The notes below the pieces were generated by a model. It made no database searches. It was not told where the DNA came from and was given only the letters and a program-made list of their open reading frames with translations. From contig CM019063.1 in assembly GCA_009667805.1 (NCBI GenBank), positions 406,540,959-406,604,958 of the forward strand: 64,000 nucleotides of DNA. Reading direction: 5' to 3'. Shown one piece after another: positions 1 through 10,936 of this stretch. The position numbers and the translations under genes were made by a program. Each line of letters opens with the position of its first letter. The first letter of the stretch is position 1. The DNA is from Leptobrachium leishanense. Taxonomy: Eukaryota > Chordata > Amphibia > Anura > Megophryidae.

Positions 1-115
1 GCCAGCTTTTTGAATAGCCGAATGGCCACGAAATTGCACCATACGGGGAAATTTACTGTTTGGTGCAATTTTGGAGCCAATTCGGCTCTCTTTGAATAAC
101 CCTAATAGTCTTCAA
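1..115. mobile_element. Right end of a CAGGGTTATTC-family DNA element (partial)
   Basis: The window opens inside an element whose end reads gctctctttgaataaccct. The sequence closely matches the end of the copy at 44143-45001: a pseudo-palindromic stretch with gccgaatggc and a conserved gtgcaatttt/gtgccatttc block. The left end lies outside the window. No coding potential is seen. Confidence 0.6.
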
Positions 116-2631
116 TTGCAGCAGAGACCATTGCTGGCTTGAGGATGGAACCAGGCACACCAAAGTACTTGACTCCAGCACCACCTGCTGTACAAAACAT
201 AAAAGACGACTTATTTGTACAAAAGGTCTTGGTCTTTCTACTTGAGGTCCTTGAGATTGGCATAGGACATTCTTCGGTTAGTTTAATGACTCATAGAAGT
301 ATTTGATATTACAATTCTGTTTAGTATTTGGTTTCAGTTTTATGTAGATTTAACAGTTGGTCTGGGAAATGAGATGGAGCAGTTTATAGTAATGGGATTG
401 AGAAGGTTTTCAGAGCAGGGTAGGCTATGATTGCCAGCAGCATGTTACCTGGAGTAGGCCAGATGTGGATGGATTGGTATTGAATGATATTCCACCAATT
501 TTTTTTAGTTAACATGTTCCTCAGATGTTCTAAAAATAGCATTATCATGGCAGTTTAAACTTATTGTACTCATCCAAAATAATAGGGAGTCCTTGATTTA
601 GCCACTTCTGGAGGCTGCATTGGGAATCAAAGAGCCCCTTACATTTAACAGTAGGCTGCAGAGGGTTAATTGTGTTAATCAGTAGTTTTGGTTGTTAAGT
701 GTTGCGCAATGTCTCATTGCTTGTATTGAATATACGGTGCAGATACACTATGCAAGGCTCTTTCAATACAGGTAATTTGTATTGGTTTACCATAATAAAG
801 TTGCCACCTTTGCCAACTTTATTAACAGAGACTAAAAAAGTTGAGGAATTTAAAAAAAAATATGATTTTATGACGAGTCTGTAAAATGCTGTTCTTTGTA
901 GCAAAAATCAATTAAATTGGTTCAACCAACAACAGTGAATTGTTTGAAGCGTCATTCTAACTTCAAACACTGGTAGTAGCTTTATGTGAATACATTTTGA
1001 TTGTTTTTCGCAGCCCTAACTATGATAACACTAATCCTAAACCTAATTCTAAAACTAACACTACTTCTAGCCATATTTTTAGCCCTAATCCTAACCCTGT
1101 CCCACAGTTACAGTTTTTTACTAAATTACATTGATACCATTAATTATTCATCGTAGTTTCAATTAACTAAAACTATAGTGGACTTCTAATTAAACAATGG
1201 ATTTTTTAAATTAACTTTCTCAAATTAATTGTTTGAAGTTATACTCAACTATTTTACGTACTGGACATTCAATAGTCTTTTTCTAATCTGGCCTATTTTA
1301 GTCACTAATAATGAAGTCCACCTTAAAGTGGCAACTTTACAATAGGATACCTTCTGTGGTTGATGTTAATCGATCCTTGTCCAGTGTCATTTGTAAGAAA
1401 TGATGGTGCCTTGGTCATGAGCTTTGTTTTTCAGTTTGTTAAATTTACCTTTGTGATCATGATGGTGATTCTGATTAAGACCACTTGGGCGAGATATGCT
1501 AAATGAAATGGCAGAAAAAAATTGGGTTTCTTGTCAGACATGGAAGATAAGTGGATTCTATCCAAGCCACATGACATTCGTAATTAGTTTTCTGCAAGCA
1601 AGTTACTTAACCAAATTTCCAACAAGTTAAATAGTACTTTGCATGCCCTCACAAGGGTCTCTGAACTCACACTGCATCGATTCAAGGACTGGACATTGTG
1701 AGACTCAACACAGAGCCTGGATCCAGACCAGCACAGTAGATGAGAGAAGACAATTCTATGAACAAATAACATGAACCTCATAAACTGCCAGTCACTATAA
1801 CCATCTGTCAGCGAACAATTCAAACTAAGAACAGTCAGAACAGGGCCGGGGTTGAGGACAGGAGCAATAACACAAAAAAAAAATAAGACAAAGTGAAAGA
1901 GCATAAAGATGACTATAGCCTGGAGAGAAGCTGAAATCAGGGAGAAATCAGAGCAGTCATAAACTGTCAAGTCAAACCAGCAGAGCAATGGACTGAATGA
2001 AAATGGTTTTAGTATACTATAACATAAATGCAAACCACAACAGGTCAGGGAACAAAGGATGTGGAAGGATTTATAATCCCTAAGAAATCTTCCAACTGCC
2101 AAACCACAGCTAGAGCAGAACATCCTGCTCCTCTGAAAACAACAGGAAGCAGCACACTGCCTTACTATGCAATCTTGAGAATGTTTTGAATTCAGGTGAT
2201 GCAACAGATTGGTACATTGATGGTAGTGCTCAAACAGACTGATGCAAAACAGGAGCAGTCATGTCACAGCAGAAGATGGTACACTGAACAGGAACAGTAC
2301 TGCTATGAACCCCAGGAGAACCACCAGAGGGCATGACAGAAATATACATTTTCTTTACATGACTCCAACTTTTCAGTGAGACACCACGTACAAACCATAA
2401 TTGATTAATATCTCTATAAAGCATTCCTCCTGGTTCATGGATAAAAAAAACTCATTATTTTCTAACACATTAAAGATACTGAAATACCTAATAAGGTATC
2501 AACGAATTTCCAGAGCATAGTTTGATTGCTCAGCTGGACAGGCATTATGATTTTCATTGCTAACCATACAGTGCTGAATTAATAATGAAGCGCAGTAGGC
2601 ATATGACTACAGGCTTGATTCACAGGGCAGT
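116..2631. other. No recognisable feature
   Basis: AT-rich sequence. The longest open frame, 206 codons on the minus strand at 1584-2204, shows no family motif and low-complexity composition. A loose run of ccctaa-like words near 1015-1100 is too irregular to be telomeric repeat. I see nothing else that can be supported. Confidence 0.5.
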
Positions 2632-2843
2632 GCCTGTCTGTGCTGGGTGGAGTAGAGGTAACATCACTGCCCCACATGGAGAGAGCCTGTGGAGACATGG
2701 GTTCAAATCCGATGAGCACCTCTCCAGTAAGTGTCCTTGGGCAAGACACCTAATGGTACATACTCACCACCCAGGACATACTTCAAAACAAGAGAAATCT
2801 CAATGTATCCTTCCTGGTAAAATCCTTTCTCAAATTTTTTATT
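2632..2843 (+). repeat. tRNA-derived SINE sharing the local LINE tail
   Basis: A pol III type promoter is visible: an A-box-like tggagtagagg at 2648-2658 and a B-box ggttcaaatcc at 2700-2710. A central block (ccagtaagtgtccttgggca and neighbours, about 2718-2750) resembles the conserved core of vertebrate V-SINEs. The 3' part, from ccaggacatacttcaaaaca to the ggtaaaatcctttctcaaa end, is the same as the 3' end of the LINE at 21.9-24.0 kb, so this SINE probably used that LINE's machinery. Other copies are at 37285, 43015 and 53987. Confidence 0.8.
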
Positions 2844-2850
2844 TTTTTTA

Positions 2851-4526
2851 ATTGTTGCTAGAAAGTGGAGGGTTGAGTGAAGTTCTGCAAGGGTGATACA
2901 CCACATCTACTACTTCTCAAAAGTAGGAGAGAGAGATAAAAAGATAATTTCTATCCTACACAGCTAGTCACTGGGATTGATTCCTCTATACTTTGTGCTA
3001 GAACTAGCTCTCAAAGTATTTGATGTGCATTTCATTTATTCTTATAGAAAATGCTAATACATTGGATAGACGTTATCCATTTATTTAGCTCCCCTACTTT
3101 TGAGATTATTGTTTTTCAGGCTGAATTGCTGGGAACATACATTAGGGAAGGTAGAATCGTCAATACACATAACGGGGTATTTCAAAATCTTGCAGATTGC
3201 TCTGTGGTCTTGCTCTGAGTTATATTTTTATAGAATATAATTTTGGACATAGCTTGAGTCATGGGGTCCAGGAAAAGACCTTATTTGAGCCTGAAATTTT
3301 TCTGAAGACATTTCATACATGGATTTTGTCAATTGCTGTACGGATTTTTAAATTATGGATCAAGCAGACACAGAACAGGAAGAAGCTTACACAGCACCAA
3401 AATCTTTGGATGGAAAAACCATAGGTAAATTTGTTATGGTGATCAGGTAGACTTTAGACTTACAGGAGATAATTCCTGAAAATGAGATTCTATTTGGCCA
3501 ATCTCTGTTAATACAAACTGTCCTTTCCATTACATTTAGCTATAAAAGGGCTTGTAATATCAGAAAGGAAGAAGCAAGAAATGTAGCTTGCCATTCAAGT
3601 TAAAATTTCAAGGCTACATCCATTAAAGGAAGAAATGTGAAAATTGTGAAGCTGTACTAAAGGTCAATGCACCCCTTCCAGAATTGTCTTCAGAATTACC
3701 TTTCCGAATGATAGTGCGGCATTACTAATATATGCCATGGATAGAAATATGAAAACATGTCTTTCAAAAATATTCCAAGAAGATGAGAGATACTCTAGGG
3801 GTTGTGTTCATGGATCCTTACTGAGATGGAGATCCAGCTACACTACAGGTGGAGTGCCTCTCATATTCTTGGAATCTGTGTCTGAGTGAAGCATATCAGC
3901 ACCCAGTGGAAGAGCACCGATGTGTAGTTGATGTGCAAGGAAGGGGCTCTCATAGTTCGACCCTATCCCTTGTTCTCTTTCAAAAATATTTACACCATGC
4001 CGGTAAGTTCACGTTTAGCTTTGTTATGTAATAATGGCTGTATCTAGAATCATGAAACGTTGTCTCTAAAACATGAAACTGACATTAACAGTCAAACCAT
4101 CTGCAATTCCATTTGGGAACTTTTTGGGACGATTGCAGTGATTTGTTTTGTCTAGAAGCCTTAATGGATCAGTAGAAATATTCCCTGGAATGAACTTTCT
4201 CCCATCTACCACCAAAAGGGCTATATGGCTAAGAACATGGGGGGCAGATGCATCACCACAGACAATGTATGTGCGCATCCTTTTGTGGGAAATCTCCTAT
4301 TTCCAATGCATTGAACCAGTCCAATTGAGACATGAGTAGACACTTCTGACTGTGTGAAGGTAGGCGCACATTTATTGACATTCTTGAAAGTGTGGACAAA
4401 CCATATCAATTATTTTTGGGGTCAATCAACAGTTCTTGTGGGAAAGAGATTGGATGTTTATAGAAGAATTCCAATAAGCCACTTCAGACCATCCAAAATC
4501 CTGGAGGAATTGAGAATAACAAGATC
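2851..4526. other. No recognisable feature
   Basis: AT-rich unique-looking sequence between the SINE and the truncated LINE. Short open frames (60-75 codons) carry no recognisable motif. Confidence 0.4.
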
Positions 4527-5361
4527 AATTCACAGAGGTAGAAAAGTGGATCAAACACAGCAAACTTTTTTTAAATACTGACAAAACAGTAACGATGCTC
4601 TTTGGAACAGCACCTAAACTATACAAATTGCAAAATCCCCATCTATGTGTTAGGATAAATTCAAATGGCACGCTGACCACAGTCACTTCTCTCAAATATC
4701 TAGGTATGTGGTTAGATCCCAAACTCTCTTTTGGTCCTCACATCGAAAAACTTTCATCTAAACTTTACCCCAAACTAGGTGCCCTTTACAGAAACAAATC
4801 CTGTCTGAGCCCCGTGGTAAGAAAGCAAATTGTACAACAAATGCTTATGCCAGCTATTGAATACGGAGATGTAATGTATGCAGCTGCTCCGCAAATGCAC
4901 CTTCAGCAACTTACTACATTGTATAACTCATTCTGCCGCTTTGTGCTACAATGTAACTACATGACCCACCATTGTGACATGTTAAAAGAGCTAAACTGAC
5001 CATCGCTGGAATCTAGACACACCCTTCACCTTTCCAACCTGGTGTTTAAGAGCTTTTCTTAGAAGCTGCCACCCTACCTGAATAGGCTGCTTCCCCTAGC
5101 AGTTCCCTTTTCCTATAACCTCCGATCCAGGACCAGCACCTTACTTACAATACCACAATAAAAAAGAAAGTGTCTCGATCCTCATTTTCCTACAGAGCAC
5201 TGCAAATTTGGAATAACTTCCTAGATGCCATCAAATCTTCCCCCAGTCTAAAGTCACTCAAGAGCTCCCTATTAAAATACCTCAATACAGAATGCAGCAC
5301 GTGTAAACATGTAACATGTAATGACTATTTCCTACATATTTATTTTCTGTATTATAATTAG
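4527..5361 (+). pseudogene. LINE ORF2 C-terminal remnant (copy 1)
   Basis: The translation matches the C-terminal third of the ORF2 in copy 2: a segment with SLKYLGMWLDPKLSFGPHIE, then RNKSCLSPVVRKQIVQQMLM, and after a break a segment with SFSYRALQIWNNFLDAIKSS. A TGG-to-TGA change near 4998 stops the frame after KELN, and further changes break it before 5170. There is no endonuclease or polymerase core. The family is the Jockey/CR1 superfamily (L2, CR1 or Rex1-like); I cannot choose between these. Confidence 0.75.
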
Positions 5362-5983
5362 GGATGAGCTGTTCGGGTTCGGACGGTTCGGAGTTCGACC
5401 CGAACTTTGGCAGTTCGAAAGTTTGCGAATTTCGAACTTTTTGGGCGTGTTCGGTTCGGGTTCGGAAAAAAAAAGAAATTTTGAAAAAGTATAGAAAATG
5501 CTTAAAAAAATACTAAAAAATCTAGAAATAAAGAGACTCTTTACTGCAGAATATTATAAGCAACGGTTTATTAGATATTGAATTAAAAACTAATGTGTAC
5601 GTGGAAAGATTATCAACTCTACATGACCTCTGTTCACAAACGGGCATAACACCAGGTGTTTTTAGTCTGGTAATCAATTTGATACATTGTACAATATACT
5701 GAGGGTGGGGTGGTGTCTGGTGTCTGCTTCTGATTGAGATTTGAGAATTAATTTCCCTAAAACATCCTAATATGCTGCATTTAACTGGTGTTTGAAAAAA
5801 ATCTAAAGCAATGTTATTTTTCACCTCGGGATTAAACATTCACAGGGTTATTCAGAGAGCGGTAAAAAGCAGGAGAATAACTGGAGAAGTGAAAATTCTA
5901 GGTCAAAATAGCCAAACCAGAAAAATTCTCCCATTTATCTCACTTTCCAAATCGGCTATTTGGTCTAGATTGTTCTCTTCTCT

Positions 5984-6329
5984 TGCGCGAAAACGGTCAT
6001 ACGATGCGCATTTTTGTGCATGATTTTTTACGGATCCAAACCAGGAAACTTTGGGTGTCTGGACGTTATGTTGGCCGGACATGAGCAGGGTCTGACGTCT
6101 CCAAATTACGCACACACGCCGCTAGTGGACGCAGCGCACTCTGTATGTCCGTACTAGCGGTTCTGCGTTCTCGAAAAAATGCGTTCATTTTCCACTTGCG
6201 TTGCGCGGCCGGACTTTCGTGCGACCGTACTTCGTATATTGGCCGTCAATGCCCGTCATTTGCTGCTAGTGTGGCCGTGATTAAGTGCGCCTAAACGTAC
6301 GTTAAAAATTCGTTAGTCTGACCCTAGCC
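5984..6329. mobile_element. Harbinger MITE, left-truncated
   Basis: Matches the right three quarters of the complete MITE at 6674-7099 and ends in gtctgaccctagcc followed by TAA. The left terminus is missing, so the copy was deleted after insertion. Confidence 0.75.
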
Positions 6330-6673
6330 TAAATGGGAGAATTTTTCTGGTTTGGCTATTTTGACCTTGAATTTTCCATTCTCCTGCTCTTCACCGCTCT
6401 CTGAATACCCCTGACAGGGTTATTCAGAGAAAAGTGAAACTCAGGAGAATGACTGGAGAATGGAAAATTCTAGGTCAAAATAGCCAAACCAGAAAAATTC
6501 TCCCATTTATCTCACTTTCCAAATCGGCTATTTGGTCTAGATTGTTCTCTTCTCTTGCCAGTTCTCCTGGCTTTCACCTCTCTCTCAGGGTTGTTCAGAG
6601 AAAGATGAAAACCAGGAGAATGGCAGGAAAAGAGAACAATCTGGACCAATAGCCGATTAGGAAAGTGAGATAA

Positions 6674-7099
6674 GGCTAGGGTCAGACTAACGCATTTTTC
6701 GCAGCGACCATCAAAAAGTGCGTCTGAACGCATTGCCGTATTTTTTCACGGATTGCGCGAAAACAGTCATACGATGCACATTTTTTTGCGTGATTTTTTA
6801 CGGATCCAAACCAGGAAACTTTGGGTGTCTGGACATTATGTTGGCCGGACATGAGCAGGGTCTGACGTCTCCAAATCACGCACACACGCCGCTAGTGGAC
6901 GCAGCGCACTCTGTACGTCCGTACTAGCGGTTCTGCATTCTCGAAAAAATGCGTTCATTTTCCACTTGCGTTGCGCAGCCGGACTTTCGTGCGACCGTAC
7001 TTCGTATATTGGCCGTCATTGCCCGTCATTTGCTGCTAGTGCGGCCTTGATTAAGTGCGCCTAAACGCACGTTAAAAATTCGCTAGTCTGACCCTAGCC
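6674..7099. mobile_element. Harbinger MITE
   Basis: Termini are GGCTAGGGTCAGAC and GTCTGACCCTAGCC, flanked by TAA at 6671-6673 and 7100-7102, the TWA target expected for PIF/Harbinger. The ends match those of the autonomous element at 10614-14538, which could have mobilised it. No open frame of interest. Confidence 0.88.
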
Positions 7100-8004
7100 T
7101 AATGGGAGAATTTTTCTGGTTTGGCTATTTTGACCTAGAATTTTCAATTCTCCAGTCATTCTCCTGCTCTTCGCCGCTCTCTGAATAACCCTGACAGGGT
7201 TATTCAGAGAAAGGTGAAACTCAGGAGAATGACTGGAGAATGGAAAATTCTAGGTCAAAATAGCCGAACCAGAAAAATTCTCCCATTTATCTCACTTTCC
7301 AAATCGGCGAAGTTTCCATTCTCCTGCTTTTCACCGCCAAAAAATCTGTAAACTTTTTCTGCGTGTCCGAAAATGTCTCCTCTTTTCATACAGACTGCCG
7401 CCCCAAGCAGTTGTTTATGGATAGATTAAAGGAAAAGCATTTACCGTCATTTGAAATGTCATTTTTTGGTTTTTACATATTTCTATACATCCTAGAAATC
7501 CGCCACTTCACGGGCAGGTTATGGGGACCTCCTAGGCACGATATTTGAAGGAATTTTTCGTTTTTATTTTTAACCCTTATTTCATGGAAAACTCACTGTC
7601 CCTTTAAAAACGTTTTTTTAAGCTTTTTGTCCTTGTTTCCTGTCCCCCAGGGCACTACCCGGACCCCCATACACCTTTTATGGTAAATATGTAGCATATA
7701 TGCCCTCTTGGAGGGCACTCTAAAAAACCGAATTTTCAGCCCCATTGACTTGCATGGGGGTTCGGGTTCGGGTTCGGACCCGAACAAATGGGAAGTTCGG
7801 GTTCGGGCTCGAACCGAACTCGGGGTATGTTCGGCTCATCCCTAATTATAATCTGTATTATTTTTGTTGTTTTGCAATATCTTGCATTGTATTACTTTGT
7901 ATTTCTGTAATGACTGCAACATTTCAATGTTCTTGAACCCAGGAAATACTGGAAAACAAGAGAAATCTCAATATATCCTTTCTGGTAAAATACTTTATAA
8001 ATAA

Positions 8005-8479
8005 ATCTTCTGAGAGCAGAAGTTATTCTTTCTGTACCACCCCAAGACCTCTCCAGGGAGTGTAATCAACATTTTCCATTATACGAAATCCAGGAGGGAA
8101 GTGGTGTCCAATATTAACAAATAGAAACACTTAGGTAAGTATAGAGGGAGCACTCCTGATATATCAATTATACACATATAAAGACAAATCAATTATAGAC
8201 TTATCTTAATATCCCAAGATGATTCTTTATATATTCTCTTCAATGGCGTTATTATGAACCTATAATGAAAGCAGTGAAAAAATAATCTCGCAGCATAAAG
8301 TACATGGGAAAAAAATTCCCTATGGTATCAATAGATATATACACTCACAAAGGTGGAGCCTATATTGGCTCAAGATGGAACGCCTCTGGATCTCTATGGG
8401 GGATCCCGCCCGTGTCCACTCGGTGGTAGTATATCAGAGATGATGGAATTATCTCAGAAAAACAGAGAATGTATATATA
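8005..8479. other. No recognisable feature
   Basis: AT-rich spacer between the LINE tail and a hairpin MITE. Nothing supported. Confidence 0.4.
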
Positions 8480-8670
8480 CAGGGTTATTCAAAGAGCGTG
8501 AAAAGCAGGAGAATGACTGGAGAATGGAAAATTCTAGGTCAAAATAGCCAAACCAGAAAAGTTCTCCCTTTCATCTCACTTTCCAAATCGGCTATTTTGA
8601 CCTAGAATTTTTCATTCTCCAGTCATTCTCCAGTGATTCTCCTGCTTTTCACGCTCTCTGAATAACCCTG
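8480..8670. mobile_element. CAGGGTTATTC hairpin MITE
   Basis: A 191-bp element, nearly a full inverted repeat: the left arm carries ggagaatggaaaattctagg and the right arm its complement. Ends are CAGGGTTATTC and GAATAACCCTG, with ATA on each side (8477-8479, 8671-8673). The superfamily is not clear; a 3-bp TSD would allow several. Confidence 0.8.
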
Positions 8671-10180
8671 ATAGTGCGTTGTCCTGATGTATATATATAT
8701 TAGAAAAGCACTTGGTGTAACCTCACGTGGTTCAGAGCCTCCTTTTGGGATGGCTCTGTAATTTAGCCTCTGGACCTCTTGTATAAGAGGGGGTTCCTCC
8801 TCACCCAATTGGATATAGTTGAAGAAGTTGATTCAGGAAAAAGATGTTCTAAATAAAAATCTGTGTTTATTAAACATATAAAATAATAAAATTAATAAAA
8901 TTCAAGTCATTCCTGAGACATGGAACACATGGATAAGTCTTGCCCAGAAACATGTATTATTTATATGCTGCAGCAGGGAAGTTATTGTGGTTCACCTGGC
9001 CTTCCTTTTGGATCTATTAAATGCCATGTAATGATTCTACATGCTGTTGGGTGGCATTTATCATGCAATGTCCATCAGCCTTAATTAATATATGTGTGCG
9101 TATAAACATGGATGATACGGCCACCTTGAAGGATTTTAATAATGCAGGGTGTGTGGGCTCTTCCCTGGATGTGTTCACATTTATACAAGCCTGTGAGGGC
9201 GGGGGATAGGTATGGCCCGGCACTCTGCACTGGAAAAAAAACTGTTCTATCCTGTACACAACCGCATTAGCGCTGGGTCTCAGCCCGTCTGGGTCTGGGT
9301 CTCTTAGTGTTTCCCTAGAGTGCGCCAAACGACCTTGTACACAGACTACCGTGGACAAGGTGATCTGTTAGTAGGTCGACAGGCACTAAGTTTTAGCGAC
9401 TCGCGCTAAATGTTTCTTTCAGCGATGGCATTTTAGCTCGCACCAGGGGATAGAGCCCTTAGTTTAATTCAGTGGTATGATTTAGTGGTGAAAATTATTA
9501 GTGCCCCCCCCAGTTTTGACTGTGGTCTCTTATGTGCCCCCCCTAAATATTGTTCCTAGAGTCGCCACTGCACCTCATATTTTGATTCCAGACAGAGTGA
9601 TCAAATGCTTTCATTTTCCACAAGCAGACACTGTGTCCAAATAGCTCCCAGTATCCTTCTGTTTCTCCTGCAGAATACCATGAGACTGCTTACATGCAAT
9701 TTCACATGGATCCCGTGCATTATGGATTCCAGGAAAGGACATTAGAAATGGCACTGCTGGTATGTTAGCAAGTCCCTTAAATTCCAAGTCATGCTTCTAA
9801 CATAACAGCTTGCTTGTAATTGAGCCGGTAGAATTAAGATGCAAATGGTCATTGATGAGTGATGTCTTTTTCCATTTGTGGCTTCCTATTACTGGCTCAG
9901 CCGGTGAAGGGCCACATGTTGGCTTTTAATGTTGTCATATGTGGCTCAGAAATCAAATATTGCTCTAGTCAGTAACATGGAGAAACTGAGAAAAGTTCCT
10001 TGATAAGGGATTGATGCTCACTAATGCCAAGTATGTTTCGGGCATTGCTTCTTTGCAATGTTTTTGTCAGACAGATTGCTATCTATCTAGTAATTTGGTA
10101 TAAAATATGTATAAGATATTTTTTACATGAAAATAAGCATTTTATTGTGGGCAACTGAATAGTAAAATTAAAAAAATAGT
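8671..10180. other. Mostly unassigned; possible hAT end near 9480-9572
   Basis: The segment ending cctagagtcgccactg near 9572 looks like the right end of another hAT-like element, but I could not find its left partner. The rest is AT-rich without a recognisable feature. Confidence 0.3.
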
Positions 10181-10936
10181 GGGCCCTACAACAATCTTCT
10201 CGTTAAAACGCTTGCGCATTTCGTGAATTTGTGCGCCCAGCGTTAAACGTTAACGCATGTAAATCAACACTGGAATTACAATCCTCGCGCATTTTTTCAT
10301 CCGTCGAGCAATAACACGCATAAAACGGACACACAAAATCGCGCGCGCAGCAACGTTGCGCGCAGAAATCAGTGTGCGGACTGTTTTTCTCATGCGATTC
10401 AGCCTATTAGAATTAAGAACCACAATTGTCTCACATTAAGTTTTTGCGCTTGTCAAAGTCAATCTGCGCATATATGCTGCATCAATAAAAAAAAACACAC
10501 AACTTTTCAAATTTGTTGGTTTGGTATGTGTAGAATGTGTAACTATACTTTGCTGCATTTTTTTTTGGGCTGGTGTATTTGGTTTCGGCCTGGTTGATAG
10601 AATTTGCCATTAAGGCTGGGGTCTGACCAGCGCACTTTTAACATGCGTTCTGGCGCACATAATTACGGCCGCACTAGCAGCAGATGACGGGCCATGACGG
10701 CCAACATACGATGTACGGCCACACAAAAGTCCGGCTGTGCAACGCAAGTGGAATTTGAACGCATTTTTTTGAGAACGCTGAACCGCTAGTACTGACGTAC
10801 TGAGTGCGCAGCTGCGGCATAGTGGGGTGTTTGCGTGATTCAGAGACGTCAGACGCTGCACATGTGCGGCCTATATAACGTCCAGACGAAAAAAGTGTCC
10901 TGTGGTGGCTGTTGTGGTACCTGGCAATTGCAGAAG

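Larger units (their letters stand above)
5842..7336. repeat. Row of three CAGGGTTATTC hairpin MITEs with Harbinger MITE inserts
   Basis: Three units start at 5842, 6414 and 7195, each beginning cagggttattcagaga. The unit junctions near 6411 and 7194 read cccctga/ccctga followed directly by cagggttatt, so neighbours sit about one base apart. Each unit has inverted arms with gaaaattctaggtcaaaata. The first two units contain a Harbinger MITE at the same internal site (before atgggagaattttt), so they look like duplicates. The third unit is short. Confidence 0.75.
5359..7844. mobile_element. Non-autonomous hAT element, TAGGGATGAGC family
   Basis: Termini are TAGGGATGAGC on the left and GCTCATCCCTA on the right. 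The flanking 8-bp duplication ATTATAAT (5351-5358 and 7845-7852) is perfect and lies inside the LINE 3' UTR, which proves insertion and fixes both ends. Subterminal DNA is a run of gttcgggttcgg words. The left end holds a module shared with other families (5515-5590). The centre is occupied by MITEs (5842-7336). The right end shares with copies at 47-52 kb a block containing ggtccccataacctgcccgt. No transposase is present. Confidence 0.92.
4527..8004 (+). mobile_element. 5'-truncated LINE (copy 1), split by a hAT element
   Basis: This is the 3' part of the LINE seen more fully at 21.9-24.0 kb. It begins in the region just after the reverse transcriptase YADD motif (caattcacagaggtag), runs to 5358, and resumes after the hAT insertion at 7845-8004, ending in ggtaaaatactttataaataaa. 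The 5' truncation is typical of LINE retrotransposition. The reading frame across the seven-T run at about 4565 is intact here, whereas copy 2 has six Ts. Confidence 0.8.

Noticed and set aside
1015..1100. ccctaa-like words suggesting telomeric repeat
   Set aside because: Too irregular and short; spacing varies and few exact units occur.
1584..2204. 206-codon minus-strand open frame
   Set aside because: Cysteine- and serine-rich composition without a recognisable family; no promoter or splice evidence. Could be reconsidered with a database search.
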